Shown here one piece after another: positions 1 to 10,160 of a DNA stretch of 35,319 nucleotides. The notes beneath the pieces are model-generated. The model saw only the letters and a list, made by a program, of their open reading frames with translations. It did not search any database and had not been told where the DNA came from. Positions within the stretch are counted from its first letter, which is position 1. Each line of letters starts with the position of its first letter. The stretch spans positions 1-35,319 of the forward strand of contig JALHPV010000040.1 of assembly GCA_022842285.1 (NCBI GenBank), given 5' to 3'. Source of the DNA: Kofleriaceae bacterium (GTDB taxonomy: Bacteria; Myxococcota_A; Polyangia; Haliangiales; Haliangiaceae). A program made the position numbers and the translations under genes.

Positions 1-17
1 GCGCCCCGGAATCGTTG

Positions 18-45
18 GACGCCAAGACGCCAAGGAACGCCAAGG
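18..45. repeat. short direct repeats, unit acgccaag
   Basis: The octamer acgccaag occurs at 19-26, 27-34 and 37-44, the last after two extra bases. It lies downstream of the minus-strand gene ending at 91, in non-coding sequence. It could be part of a dispersed intergenic repeat, but only this copy is visible. There are only three units with almost no spacer, so it is not a CRISPR. Confidence 0.5.
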
Positions 46-52
46 TCTGAAG

Positions 53-85
53 AGACGCTATCGGCGCTTCGCGCCCCACGCGTCT
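53..85 (-). terminator. hairpin downstream of the M48-like gene
   Basis: Outer arms agacgc (53-58) and gcgtct (80-85) pair. An inner stem ggcgc (63-67) / gcgcc (71-75) closes a ttc loop. The structure starts 5 bases beyond the stop codon of the minus-strand gene. On that strand it is followed by a pyrimidine-containing stretch but no clean T run, so it may be a weak or Rho-assisted terminator. Confidence 0.4.
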
Positions 86-90
86 GCGTT

Positions 91-1536
91 CTAGTTCATG
101 TAAAGCGGCGCTTCCTTCTCGAAGATCGAGCGACGGAGCGGCGGGCTGGAGCGCCGTCGCGGCGCGACGCGGGACGGCCCGTCGTCGGAGGCCTGGATGG
201 CCTTGTAGTGACCACCGCGCCAGCACGAAGCATGGTGCTCGTCGACCAGGTTTTCGCCATAGGCGATGGGCTGGTTGCCAGTGACGAGCGGCACGCACTG
301 AGCCTCGATCTGTTCGAGCTTCGAGAGCGAGATGCCGATGTTGCCCTCCTCGCCGAGGGCCTTCATCGTCCAGGCGGCCGAGTCGTCCGCTGCTTCCTCG
401 GTGGAGTAGTAACGGAGGCGGCTCCAGGGCTGGCCGGTCCGCGCGGCGAAGCGCGCCTCGATCTCGCGCATCAGGCGACGCGCATTGACCGCCCAGTTGT
501 AGAGGCCGACGACTGGGTTGATGCCCTCGAGCTGCGCAGCGACGTCGGCGGGGAGGGAGGCCTTGACCTGGGCGATGCTCAGGCCCGTGACCTGGGCCAC
601 GAAGCCGAAGGCGTCGAGCGTGGTGGCCGAGACGCACTGGTCGCGGACCGCGGTGAAGCGCGCGACGATCTGCTCGGTGTCCGACGGGGTGAGGGTGAGC
701 GAACTGTCGAGCTTGTTGACCGCCCCCAGGATGGCCGTCCTGGCCGCGTTCAGGTTCTGGAGCGCAGTCGCACATGGCGCCGGAAGTGGCGACGGCAGCG
801 TGCCGAGGAAGGCATTGAGCGCCTGCTGGAGCAGGGCAAACGGGAAGCCGCCGAGCTCGGCATCGGAGAAGTGCCCGGTGACGAGGGCGAACTGCCTCCA
901 GTCCTCGTAGTCCTCGCGAATCATCGGATCGTCGTCCGCGTCGTAGCCGAACGGCTCGGAGGTCCCCGGTGCGACGTAGAACTTGATCGTGCTCTCCCTG
1001 ACCCCGGCGACGATGTGGAGGCCGAGCGTGTGCTCGAGCTCGTGCATCATGATCGCGCGGAGCTCTTCATCGGTGAACGAGCCCTGGAGGGCGACCTTCT
1101 CGACCATGACGGCGAGCGCCGCCCGGTCGCGCTCGGCGTCGAAGGGCACGACGAAGGCGGCGAGCTGGATCTGCGGCGGGTTCACGATGACGAGCTGGAC
1201 CTCGGCAGCCTCGAGATCGCCGAGGTCATGAACGGCGCGGTATGCGTCCCAGCCCTCATCGAGGAGCGGCTTGATGCGGTCATACAGCGGGTCGGTGGCA
1301 GGGAGGGCGGGCGCGATACTGGCGTGCGTCTCCTCGTACCAGGCCTGGGCTTCCGCCTGCGTCTCGAACGTCGCCACACAATCGACGTCGACCATGTCGC
1401 ACGTGGTGTCGAGATCGCACGTGCCGTTCCCGTACTTCGGGTCGGAGCACGCCGGCCCGTCGCCACCATCACCGCCTCCGTCGTCGCCGCCGCACGCCGC
1501 CACCAGACACACCAGGACCAACCCGACATTCCTCAT
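91..1536 (-). CDS. lipoprotein with M48-like zinc metallopeptidase motif
   Basis: The protein is 481 residues. The start was set at MRNVGLV because a signal peptide with lipobox VAAC (Cys15) follows at once; the upstream in-frame extension is Arg-rich and looks non-coding. After the Cys comes a Gly/Asp linker and a Cys-rich segment (about 30-53) that resembles small calcium-binding or LNR-like motifs. Residues 165-169 are HELEH, a zinc-binding HExxH. About 210 residues later STEEAADDSAAW (378-389) fits the third-ligand Glu and Asp of gluzincins such as M48. The GLH after HELEH has its His one position too early for a metzincin. It is probably an exported, lipid-anchored peptidase; the substrate is unknown. 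The C-terminal 30 residues are Arg/Ser-rich. It is transcribed divergently from the membrane protein at 1599. Confidence 0.75.
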   Translation of the reverse strand: MRNVGLVLVCLVAACGGDDGGGDGGDGPACSDPKYGNGTCDLDTTCDMVDVDCVATFETQAEAQAWYEETHASIAPALPATDPLYDRIKPLLDEGWDAYRAVHDLGDLEAAEVQLVIVNPPQIQLAAFVVPFDAERDRAALAVMVEKVALQGSFTDEELRAIMMHELEHTLGLHIVAGVRESTIKFYVAPGTSEPFGYDADDDPMIREDYEDWRQFALVTGHFSDAELGGFPFALLQQALNAFLGTLPSPLPAPCATALQNLNAARTAILGAVNKLDSSLTLTPSDTEQIVARFTAVRDQCVSATTLDAFGFVAQVTGLSIAQVKASLPADVAAQLEGINPVVGLYNWAVNARRLMREIEARFAARTGQPWSRLRYYSTEEAADDSAAWTMKALGEEGNIGISLSKLEQIEAQCVPLVTGNQPIAYGENLVDEHHASCWRGGHYKAIQASDDGPSRVAPRRRSSPPLRRSIFEKEAPLYMN

Positions 1537-1598
1537 CGCCAGCGAGGGTACTTCAGGTCCACGTCGACGTAGAGAGAATCGCCGCACGAGAACTCGGG
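1537..1598. promoter_or_regulatory. divergent intergenic region
   Basis: This 62-base gap separates two divergent starts, so it should hold promoters for both. I see no convincing -35/-10 pair. A TTGGCACG sequence at 1607-1614 resembles a sigma-54 -24 box, but no TTGC -12 box follows and it lies inside the downstream reading frame. Confidence 0.3.
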
Positions 1599-2946
1599 GT
1601 GTATCGTTGGCACGTGAACGCGTTCGTCGTGCGGCTACGCGCCGCGTCACCTGCGATGTGGGTCGCGCTCGTCGCGAGCGTCCTGTCGCTGGTGCTCAGC
1701 GTGTACGTGAGCCGCATGTTGCTCGATAGCGGAGATGGGGTCGAGCGGGACTGGGACCGCTACGCGCGGCTCGTGATGGCCGACGCGGGGGTGACGTTCG
1801 TGATCCGCGTGATGGTGGTGGCAGGGATCGTCGCGGCGGCGGCGATGGCAACCGGTCGCGCTCGCACCCTGCTGCTCCTGGCGGCGACGGCGCTGGCGCT
1901 GCTGGTCCTCGAGCGGGTGGGCGTGTGGCACGTCCTGCCGCTGCTCCTCGACAGCAGTGAGCGCACGTACAAGCTCATGACCCACGTCGACATGGTCGCG
2001 GGTACGGTGGCGTTCGTCGGCGTCATTCTCGTCGTGGTGGCGGCAAGGTCGTCGCCGGTGATGCCGGCATTCGCGGTGCCCGCGGTCCTGGGGGCGGCCG
2101 TACAGCTCAACCTGCCAATCGCGGGCGAGGCGCTCCGCGGTGTACTGAAGGGCCACGAATGGATCGGCGTGAGCGTGTTCTGGCTCGCGGAGCTCTGCTT
2201 GATCGTCGGGCTCGCCGGACTGACCGGCGCGATCATGTACGGTCGACACGCCGTGCCGGAGCCAAACGTCGCGGTGCTCGGTCTGAAGCGGACCGAGCGG
2301 GGGCTCCTCATCAAGGCCGTGATGCCGCTCGTGCTGTTCCTGGCCGCCATCGCCGGGATCCGGAGCGCGGACACGCTGAAGCTCGTCATGCTGGGCGGGC
2401 TCATGGCGATGGGGTTCGCCTGGCTGATGATCGGTGCCGGGGCCATCACCCTCGTGCGCTCGCGGCTCGAAGGGCTCTCTGCGTCCCGTCTCCTCATCGG
2501 GGCGGGGCTCGTGATGTGGTGGGCCATCGTCTATTTCAACCAGACGATGAACCTGTATTCGTCGCTGTTCCGCCGCTCCGGTGGGCCCCACCTCGACGCG
2601 CAGGCGCAGGCCTGGACCGTCATGGGCCCGATCGTAGCCACCGCCGGATTCGCCTTGCTGGGCTGGTCGCATCGCGACGTTCGCGAAGGCGCGCGGCGAC
2701 GAGGAACTGGTGAGGTCGGCGATCGCGCGGACGGTCGCGGTGATCACGATCGATCTGACTGTCGTGCTCGTGACGAGCTACCTCGTGACGAAGCCGGCGG
2801 CCCCGAACGTGATCTTCGGCGTGGTCGGCGTGATCGGCTCGATCATCGGCACGCTCTCGTTCGCGAAGCTGTTCGGTCACGTCGCCGTGATGGTCGAGAC
2901 CGCCCCCGCGTTGCCCAGGGCGGCGCTCGTGTCGAAGGGAGACTGA
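1599..2946 (+). CDS. multi-spanning membrane protein, apparent frameshift near 2665-2710
   Basis: The frame opens with GTG at 1599 (a second GTG is at 1614). It encodes a hydrophobic protein with roughly eight or more membrane segments up to about 2665, ending near GFALLGWS. Beyond that this frame gives an Arg/Asp-rich stretch typical of an out-of-frame reading of GC-rich DNA. The next frame, from about 2674, reads RIATFAKARGDEELVRSAIA followed by two clear membrane segments, and stops at 2944-2946, two bases before the amidohydrolase ATG. One extra base (or two missing ones) around 2665-2710 would join both parts into a protein of about 449 residues. A separate small gene from GTG 2710 is the alternative. 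No family is recognised. Because the first frame has no stop, it reads on in frame into the amidohydrolase, which I consider an artefact. Confidence 0.6.
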
Positions 2947-2948
2947 TA

Positions 2949-5003
2949 ATGCGTCGAATCCTGTTCCTCCTCGCCCTCGCCGCGTGCGCCGATCCACCGA
3001 AGCCGGCCGTGACGCCGCGACCGCCCGTGGTCGCCCCGGATCCACCCGCCGCCGCATTGCCCGCCGTACCGGCGGTGACGATGGAGCGTCGCATCGCCGT
3101 CTTCAGCGAGCGGCCCTCGGGCACCGTCGAGACACAGGTGAGCGGCGACACCGTGAAGATCGCGACGGTGATCGTGCAGAACGGCCGCGGGCCGAAGACG
3201 CAGGCCACGCTTCACCTCGCCGAGGACGGCACGATCTCGGCGCTGTCCATCAAGGGCACCCACACCTTCGGCACGAAGGTCGACGAGTCGTTCTCTCGCG
3301 AGGGCAAGGCGGCCAGCTGGAAGAGCGAGGAGGAGTCGGGCGAGGTCGAGCTCGACGGCCCCGCCTTCTACACGCCGATCGCCACGGTCTACGGCATCGA
3401 TGGCTTCCTGGTTGCGGCAGCCCTGAAGCACGGCGGCAAGCTCCGCGTGTTGCCCACCGGCGAGGTCACCGTCGAGAAGGTCGCCGAGGCCTCGCTGACC
3501 GCCAACGGCCAGACGCGCCAGGTCCATGCGTACTACCTGCGCGGCCTGGAGCTCGCCCCGAACCTCACGTGGATGAACGCCGACGGCTCGTGGTTCGGCG
3601 AGGTCGACGAGTCGACGCGCATCGTGCCCGAGGGCTGGGACGAGGCGGCCAAGGCCCTGCAGCCGAAGGCGCTCGAGATCCGGCAGGCGTGGGAAGCGAA
3701 GCTCGCCACCACGTACGCGAAGCAGCCGCCCTCTGCGGGCGTGGCCTTCACGCACGCGCGCGTTCTCGATGTCGCGAAGGGCAGGTGGCTCACCGATCAG
3801 ACGGTGGTCGTCGTGGGCGAGACGATCACCGCCGTCGGCCCGAAGGTCGCCATCCCCGCCGGCGCCCAGACGATCGATCTCGCTGGCAAGGCGATCATCC
3901 CCGGCCTCGTCGACATGCACGTGCACCTGACGTCGCCGGACGGCGTGATGCACATCGCCTCGGGCGTGACGACCGTACGCGACGTCGGCAACGACCCCGA
4001 TAGCCTCGACGCCGACGTCGCCAAGTTCGACGCGAACGCGACGATCGGTCCGCGGGTCATTCGCTACGGCTTTATCGAGGGCAAGGGCGAGAAGGCCGCC
4101 GCCTCGAAGGTCACCGCCACCAATCCCGACGAGGCCGCCGCCGCCGTCGACTACTTCGCGAAGCGTGGCTACCAGGGCATCAAGATCTACAACTCCGTCG
4201 ATCCGGCGCTCGTGCCGGTGCTCGCCAAGCTCGCTCACGCCAAGGGCCTGAAGGTCATCGGCCACATCCCGAAGGGCATGCGCGCCGAGGAAGCGGTGCG
4301 CGCCGGCTACGACGGCATCGAGCACATCAACCAGGTGCTCCTGAACTTCTTCGTCACGCCCGACACCGACACGCGCGACCTCACCCGCTTCACGCTCCCC
4401 GGCGCCAAGGTCGCGACACTCGACTTCAAGAGCAAGCCGGTCAAGGACTTCGTCGCGCTCCTCGCGAAGCAGCAGACCCTGATCGATCCGACGTTCGTCG
4501 CCTTCGAGGGCATGTACATGCAGAGGTCCGGCACGATCGTCGCCGGCCTCGAGACGATGGCGGGGCGCATGCCGCCGCTCGTGCAGCGCTGGTTCGTTCA
4601 GAACGGCTTGCCGGACTCCGACACGATGCTGCCGACCTACCAGCAGTCCTTCGCGCAGATGCTCGCCTTCGCGAAGCTTCTCCACGACGCCAAGATCCCC
4701 ATCGTCCTCGGGACCGACGGCCTCGCCGGCGTGGCGCTGCACCGCGAGATGGCGCTCTTCGTCAAGGCCGGCCTCTCGCCGGCCGCCGTCCTCCGCCTCG
4801 TGACGATCGACTCCGCGAAGGCCCTGGGCCTCGGCAAGCAGATCGGCACGATCGCGAAGGGCAAGCGCGCCGACTTCGTCGTCGTCGATGGCGACCCGCT
4901 GGCCGACATCACCGCGATCGGCAAGACGGTGACCACGCTCCGCGGGGGCGTCATGTACGACGCCCGGTCCCTCTACGAAGCGGTCGGCATTCGCCCGCTG
5001 TAA
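2949..5003 (+). CDS. lipoprotein amidohydrolase (imidazolonepropionase/prolidase-like)
   Basis: The protein is 684 residues. It starts at ATG 2949 behind GGGAG, two bases after the stop of the upstream frame. The N-terminus has a signal peptide ending in LAAC, so it is probably lipid-anchored, followed by a Pro-rich linker and an N-terminal domain of about 230 residues without a recognised family. The amidohydrolase part begins near 250. Metal-site motifs are HVH (His324, His326), Lys412 in GIKIYN as candidate carboxylated bridging Lys, GHIP (His439), EHIN (His459) and GTDG (Asp590). That order matches the amidohydrolase-superfamily TIM barrel. A C-terminal segment GKRADFVVVDGDPLADI is typical of the closing beta-sandwich. 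It likely hydrolyses a C-N bond in an exported or periplasmic substrate, such as an Xaa-Pro dipeptide, but specificity cannot be read from the sequence. Confidence 0.88.
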   Translation: MRRILFLLALAACADPPKPAVTPRPPVVAPDPPAAALPAVPAVTMERRIAVFSERPSGTVETQVSGDTVKIATVIVQNGRGPKTQATLHLAEDGTISALSIKGTHTFGTKVDESFSREGKAASWKSEEESGEVELDGPAFYTPIATVYGIDGFLVAAALKHGGKLRVLPTGEVTVEKVAEASLTANGQTRQVHAYYLRGLELAPNLTWMNADGSWFGEVDESTRIVPEGWDEAAKALQPKALEIRQAWEAKLATTYAKQPPSAGVAFTHARVLDVAKGRWLTDQTVVVVGETITAVGPKVAIPAGAQTIDLAGKAIIPGLVDMHVHLTSPDGVMHIASGVTTVRDVGNDPDSLDADVAKFDANATIGPRVIRYGFIEGKGEKAAASKVTATNPDEAAAAVDYFAKRGYQGIKIYNSVDPALVPVLAKLAHAKGLKVIGHIPKGMRAEEAVRAGYDGIEHINQVLLNFFVTPDTDTRDLTRFTLPGAKVATLDFKSKPVKDFVALLAKQQTLIDPTFVAFEGMYMQRSGTIVAGLETMAGRMPPLVQRWFVQNGLPDSDTMLPTYQQSFAQMLAFAKLLHDAKIPIVLGTDGLAGVALHREMALFVKAGLSPAAVLRLVTIDSAKALGLGKQIGTIAKGKRADFVVVDGDPLADITAIGKTVTTLRGGVMYDARSLYEAVGIRPL

Positions 5004-5056
5004 TCAAGTCGGACATGTTTTCTGCGCAACCTGTGCAGAAACCATGTCGGACTTGA
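5004..5056. terminator. long hairpin between convergent genes (bidirectional terminator)
   Basis: This near-perfect inverted repeat fills the gap between two convergent genes. Outer arms tcaagtcggacatg (5004-5017) and catgtcggacttga (5043-5056) pair with one mismatch. The stem continues after a mismatch with tttctgcgc against gtgcagaaa, leaving a loop of a few bases. A stem of about 24 bp at a convergent junction fits a bidirectional transcription stop. There is no long terminal T run. Confidence 0.65.
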
Positions 5057-5059
5057 ATT

Positions 5060-5941
5060 TCAGGGCTGCTTGAAGCGGACGTGCAGGTGGTCGTCGTGAT
5101 TCGGCCAGTGCCGCACGAGGGCATCGCTGCCGCCGGCCACCTGGAGCAGTGACGCGAGCTGGTCAGCGGGGGTGCCGCGGCCCTTGGCCCACTTGTAGAG
5201 GCGCTGCTGCACGGCGCGGTCGAGGAAGATGACCGAGACGCCATCGGCGAGGTGCGTGGTGCGCGAGAAGGCCGTGATCAGCGCCCACGTGGCGGAGAGA
5301 TCGAGGTCGCTGTTCGCGGCGACGAAGTGCTCGGGGTAGCCGTCGGGCACCTTGGTGAAGTAGAAGCCGACGTCCACGTCGAGGCCGGTCTGGTGAGAGA
5401 GATGATTGGCGAGCTTGCCGCCGTGTTTCGCCGAGAGGTCGCCGATGGCGAGCGTGTGGACGTCGGGGTAGAGGGCGCGGACCGCGGCGATGGCGCCGGA
5501 GAGATGTTCGACGACATGGGCCTCGCCGAACGCGCGGGTGGGCCGGCGCACCTTGATGCCGTCGGTCTCGCGGAGCTCGGTGGCTTGCTGGAGCCGGGTC
5601 GGCTCGGCTTCCTCGAGCTCCTGGGTCTCCTCGACGATCGAGGCCCCGTCGATCACCGCGAGCGCTTGCGCCGCCCGCTGCTCCTCGGTCTTGGCCTTCT
5701 TGCCGCGAATCACCTCGCGGCTGCGGGCCCGCGTCTTCATGTTGCACGTCGGGATCACGACCAGGGTTCCCGGCGGCACGATCGTCGTATCGAGGCCATT
5801 GGCCGCGAGGACGGCTTCCGTGGAGCATCCGTAGCTCTGGGCCACATGTTCGAGCGTCTCGCCGCGCTCCACGCGGTGCTTGCCGGCATAGGCCGTTCCA
5901 CCCATGACCGCGACCAGACCGATGACCACGCGACGGCGCAC
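5060..5941 (-). CDS. LysM domain plus MepA-type (M74) murein endopeptidase
   Basis: The protein is 293 residues from GTG 5941. The signal peptide [19 protein letters not shown] is likely cleaved before GKH. A LysM peptidoglycan-binding module spans about 21-64 ([14 protein letters not shown] to PGTLVVIP). A charged linker of about 70 residues follows, then a domain resembling penicillin-insensitive murein endopeptidase Mep[10 protein letters not shown] supplies His183 and Asp190, and the C-terminal HDDHLHVRF supplies His285 and His287, the zinc-site spacing of LAS-type peptidases. It should cut peptide cross-links of peptidoglycan in the periplasm, held to the wall by LysM. The LysM fusion differs from E. 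coli MepA. It is convergent with the amidohydrolase. Confidence 0.88.
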   Translation of the reverse strand: MRRRVVIGLVAVMGGTAYAGKHRVERGETLEHVAQSYGCSTEAVLAANGLDTTIVPPGTLVVIPTCNMKTRARSREVIRGKKAKTEEQRAAQALAVIDGASIVEETQELEEAEPTRLQQATELRETDGIKVRRPTRAFGEAHVVEHLSGAIAAVRALYPDVHTLAIGDLSAKHGGKLANHLSHQTGLDVDVGFYFTKVPDGYPEHFVAANSDLDLSATWALITAFSRTTHLADGVSVIFLDRAVQQRLYKWAKGRGTPADQLASLLQVAGGSDALVRHWPNHDDHLHVRFKQP

Positions 5942-6000
5942 GGAGAAATTGTCGCCCCCGTGTCACGTCGTTCGCCAGTTTTCATACTCTCCTCCCCGTC

Positions 6001-6552
6001 ATGGCCAACGTGATCGAGGAAGCCAAGTCAGGCCGCGCGGCCTGTCGGACGTGCAAGCAGCCCATCGCGAAGGGGGCGCTCCGCCTGGGCGTCGAGACTC
6101 CCAACAGCTTCGGGGATGCGCCGTCGCTCCAGTGGCATCACCTCACGTGTGCGGCCGGCAAGCTCCCCGTGGAGCTCAAGGCCGCGCTCGCCGAGTACCC
6201 GGGCGAGGTGCCCGACCGCGCCGCCCTCGACGCCGCGATGGCCGACGCGATCCAGAAGGGCAACGCGAAGCCCGGCGGCTTCCCGTACGTCGACCGGGCT
6301 CCGACAGGGCGGGCGCGCTGTCTCCAGTGTCGCGAGGCGATCGACAAGGGCGTCTTGCGCGTGGCCATCGAGCGGGACATCGAGACGGGCGGGATGGCGC
6401 AGAAGAGCGCCGGGTACCTCCACCCTGCCTGCGCGGCGACCCACGCGGCCGAGAAGGAGCTCGACCTCGAGGTGCTGGTCGAGGGCCTGAAAAGCAACTC
6501 GCGGGTGCCGGAGCTGGAGCTCGCCGAGGTTGTGGCGACCATTCAGGCCTGA
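6001..6552 (+). CDS. protein with two PARP-type zinc-finger-like modules
   Basis: The protein is 183 residues from ATG 6001. It is built from two related modules. Module one (about 13-60) has [17 protein letters not shown], then WHHLTCA. Module two (about 102-150) has [17 protein letters not shown], then YLHPACA. The order Cys-x2-Cys, IxKGxLRxG and His-x2/3-Cys is that of the PARP-type zinc finger, which in eukaryotes recognises DNA breaks. A DNA- or nucleic-acid-binding role is therefore an inference. No catalytic domain is present. The two genes that follow encode an acyl-CoA carboxylase; the gap to the next is 11 bases, so cotranscription is likely although no functional link is evident. 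No Shine-Dalgarno sequence is visible before the ATG. Confidence 0.8.
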   Translation: MANVIEEAKSGRAACRTCKQPIAKGALRLGVETPNSFGDAPSLQWHHLTCAAGKLPVELKAALAEYPGEVPDRAALDAAMADAIQKGNAKPGGFPYVDRAPTGRARCLQCREAIDKGVLRVAIERDIETGGMAQKSAGYLHPACAATHAAEKELDLEVLVEGLKSNSRVPELELAEVVATIQA

Positions 6553-6563
6553 GCGGGGTTAGA

Positions 6564-8180
<1,617 letters not shown>

Positions 8181-10160
8181 ATGCGGACCATCAATAAAGT
8201 CTTGGTTGCGAATCGCGGCGAGATCGCCCTCCGCGTGATGCGGACGTGTCGGGCGATGGGGATCGCGACCGTCGCCGTCTACTCCGATGCGGATGCCGAT
8301 GCGCCATTTGTCCGGTTCGCGGACGAAGCCGTGCGGCTCGGACCGGCCCCGGCGCGCGAGTCGTACCTCTCGATCAATCTCCTGCTCGACGCGGCCCGCA
8401 TCACGGGCGCAGATGCGGTGCATCCGGGCTACGGCTTCCTCTCCGAGCGCGCCCCGTTCGCCGAGGCCGTCACCGATGCAGGGCTCATCTTCATCGGCCC
8501 GCCTGCGAATGTCATCGAGAAGCTCGGCAGCAAGCAGGGCGCGAAGCGCATCGCCGAAGCAGCGGGCGTACCGATCGTGCCGGGCTATCACGGCGAGGCG
8601 CAGGACGTATCAGCGTTGACGGCGGCCGCGACGGGGATCGGCTTTCCGATCCTCGTGAAGGCGTCGGCGGGCGGCGGCGGCAAGGGCATGCGCATCGTCA
8701 CGCGCGAGGCGGACCTGGCCGATGCCATCGAGCGCGCGCAGGGCGAAGCGGGCTCCGCGTTCGGCGATCCCACGCTGCTCCTCGAGCGCTACGTCGAGCG
8801 GCCACGGCACATCGAGATCCAGATCCTCGGCGACCAGCACGGCCACGTCGTCCATCTGTGGGAGCGCGAATGCTCGATCCAGCGCCGCCACCAGAAGGTC
8901 ATCGAAGAGTCGCCGTCGCCCGTGCTCGATGACGCCGCGCGCGCCGCCATGGGCCAGGCCGCGGTCGACCTCGCGAAGGCCGTCGGGTATGTCGGCGCGG
9001 GCACGGTCGAGTTCATTCGGGCGCCCGACGGTGCCTTCTACTTCCTCGAGGTGAACACGCGCCTGCAGGTCGAGCATCCGGTGACGGAGCTCGTGGTCGG
9101 CCTCGATCTGGTCCGCGAGCAGATCCGCATCGCGCGCGGCGAGCACCTTGGCTACACGACCGCGCCTCCGCAGCGAGGCTGGGCCATCGAGGCACGCCTC
9201 TGCGCCGAGGATGCCGACAAGGACTACCTACCCACGACGGGCACGCTCCTCGCGGTAGATATCCCGGACACGATTCGGGCGGATGTCGGCGTGGTCGGCG
9301 GCAGCGAGATCGGGATCCACTACGACTCGATGCTCGGCAAGCTGATCGCGTACGCGACCACCCGCACCGACGCCGCGCAGCTCCTCCGCCGTGCTCTCGA
9401 CGAGACCTGGCTCCCGGGCCTCGTCACGAACCGCGAGCACCTCGCGAAGATCCTCGCGCACCCGGCGTTCCTCGCGGGCGAGCTCGACACGCACTTCCTC
9501 GAGCGTCACGCGGGCGAGCTCGGAGCGCGTACCCCCGGCCTCGACCGGGTCCGCGTGGCCGCCATCGGCGCCGTCCTGCATGGCGTCCGTCCGCCCGCGC
9601 TCGCTCCGGCCGGGTGGCGTAACGTCCGCGGCGCCGCGCACCTGAACGACCAGCGTATGCGTCTGACGCTCGCGCCGTCGGGCGCCGCCGAGCCGGTCAC
9701 GGTCGATATCGCGTACCGACCCGCCGCGGGGGGACGGACGTCCTTCGAGCTCTTCCTCGGCGGCAAGACCACGCACATCTCGCGCTTCGAGGTGACCGGC
9801 GATCGCGTCACCTTCGTCGAACACGGCGGTCATCGCCGCAGCGTGCGCGTCGCGGCCGCGGGCGCCCGCATCTGGGTCCTCAGCGAAGGCACGCTGTTCG
9901 CGTTTACCGAGGAGCCGCGGTTCCCCGCGCTCGCGTCCCGCGCTGTCGAGGGCGGCCTCGTCGCGCCGATGCCCGGCAAGGTCGTCAAGGTCCTCGCCGC
10001 GGTCGGAGATGCCGTCGAGCAAGGCGCGTCGCTCGTGATCCTCGAGGCGATGAAGATGGAGCATACGGTGCGCGCGCCGGCGGCCGGCACCGTCCGCGCG
10101 CTTCACATCAGCGTCGGTGATCAGGTCGAGACCGACCAGCTCCTCGCCGTCGTGACCTGA
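8181..10160 (+). CDS. mccA: acyl-CoA carboxylase biotin carboxylase / biotin carrier (alpha) subunit
   Basis: The protein is 659 residues, the usual length for MccA. Domains in order: biotin carboxylase N-terminal domain ([19 protein letters not shown]), ATP-grasp domain with glycine-rich loop [36 protein letters not shown] and [16 protein letters not shown], a C-terminal carboxylase domain, a linker of the beta-subunit-contacting type, and a biotinyl domain at the C-terminus. The biotinylated Lys625 lies in EAMKMEH. It carboxylates biotin with ATP and bicarbonate and delivers it to the beta subunit encoded just upstream with zero spacing. The last 53 bases overlap, tail to tail, the minus-strand gene at 10108. 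Propionyl-CoA carboxylase alpha is the main alternative; the partner argues for the methylcrotonyl type. Confidence 0.9.
   Translation: MRTINKVLVANRGEIALRVMRTCRAMGIATVAVYSDADADAPFVRFADEAVRLGPAPARESYLSINLLLDAARITGADAVHPGYGFLSERAPFAEAVTDAGLIFIGPPANVIEKLGSKQGAKRIAEAAGVPIVPGYHGEAQDVSALTAAATGIGFPILVKASAGGGGKGMRIVTREADLADAIERAQGEAGSAFGDPTLLLERYVERPRHIEIQILGDQHGHVVHLWERECSIQRRHQKVIEESPSPVLDDAARAAMGQAAVDLAKAVGYVGAGTVEFIRAPDGAFYFLEVNTRLQVEHPVTELVVGLDLVREQIRIARGEHLGYTTAPPQRGWAIEARLCAEDADKDYLPTTGTLLAVDIPDTIRADVGVVGGSEIGIHYDSMLGKLIAYATTRTDAAQLLRRALDETWLPGLVTNREHLAKILAHPAFLAGELDTHFLERHAGELGARTPGLDRVRVAAIGAVLHGVRPPALAPAGWRNVRGAAHLNDQRMRLTLAPSGAAEPVTVDIAYRPAAGGRTSFELFLGGKTTHISRFEVTGDRVTFVEHGGHRRSVRVAAAGARIWVLSEGTLFAFTEEPRFPALASRAVEGGLVAPMPGKVVKVLAAVGDAVEQGASLVILEAMKMEHTVRAPAAGTVRALHISVGDQVETDQLLAVVT

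Noticed and set aside
18-45. CRISPR array
   Set aside because: Three 8-base units with almost no spacers and no cas gene; simple short repeats.
1009-1042. Metzincin motif in the lipoprotein at 91-1536
   Set aside because: The third His is one residue too early; the later EEAADD motif fits a gluzincin better.
208-1572. Long plus-strand open frame opposite the M48-like gene
   Set aside because: It reads Arg/Glu/Asp/Val-rich without any motif; the minus strand has a signal peptide and zinc motifs.
1607-1621. Sigma-54 promoter (TTGGCACG)
   Set aside because: No TTGC box at the right distance, and the site lies within the coding start of the membrane protein.
2877-4742. 621-codon minus-strand open frame opposite the amidohydrolase
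   Set aside because: It is a GC-rich antisense shadow with highly biased Arg, Asp and Gly content; the plus strand has clear amidohydrolase metal motifs.
1599-5003. One 1134-residue protein: membrane domain fused to amidohydrolase
   Set aside because: Residues of the joining stretch are Arg/Asp-rich shadow sequence, another frame there codes good membrane helices, and the amidohydrolase has its own ribosome site and lipoprotein signal.
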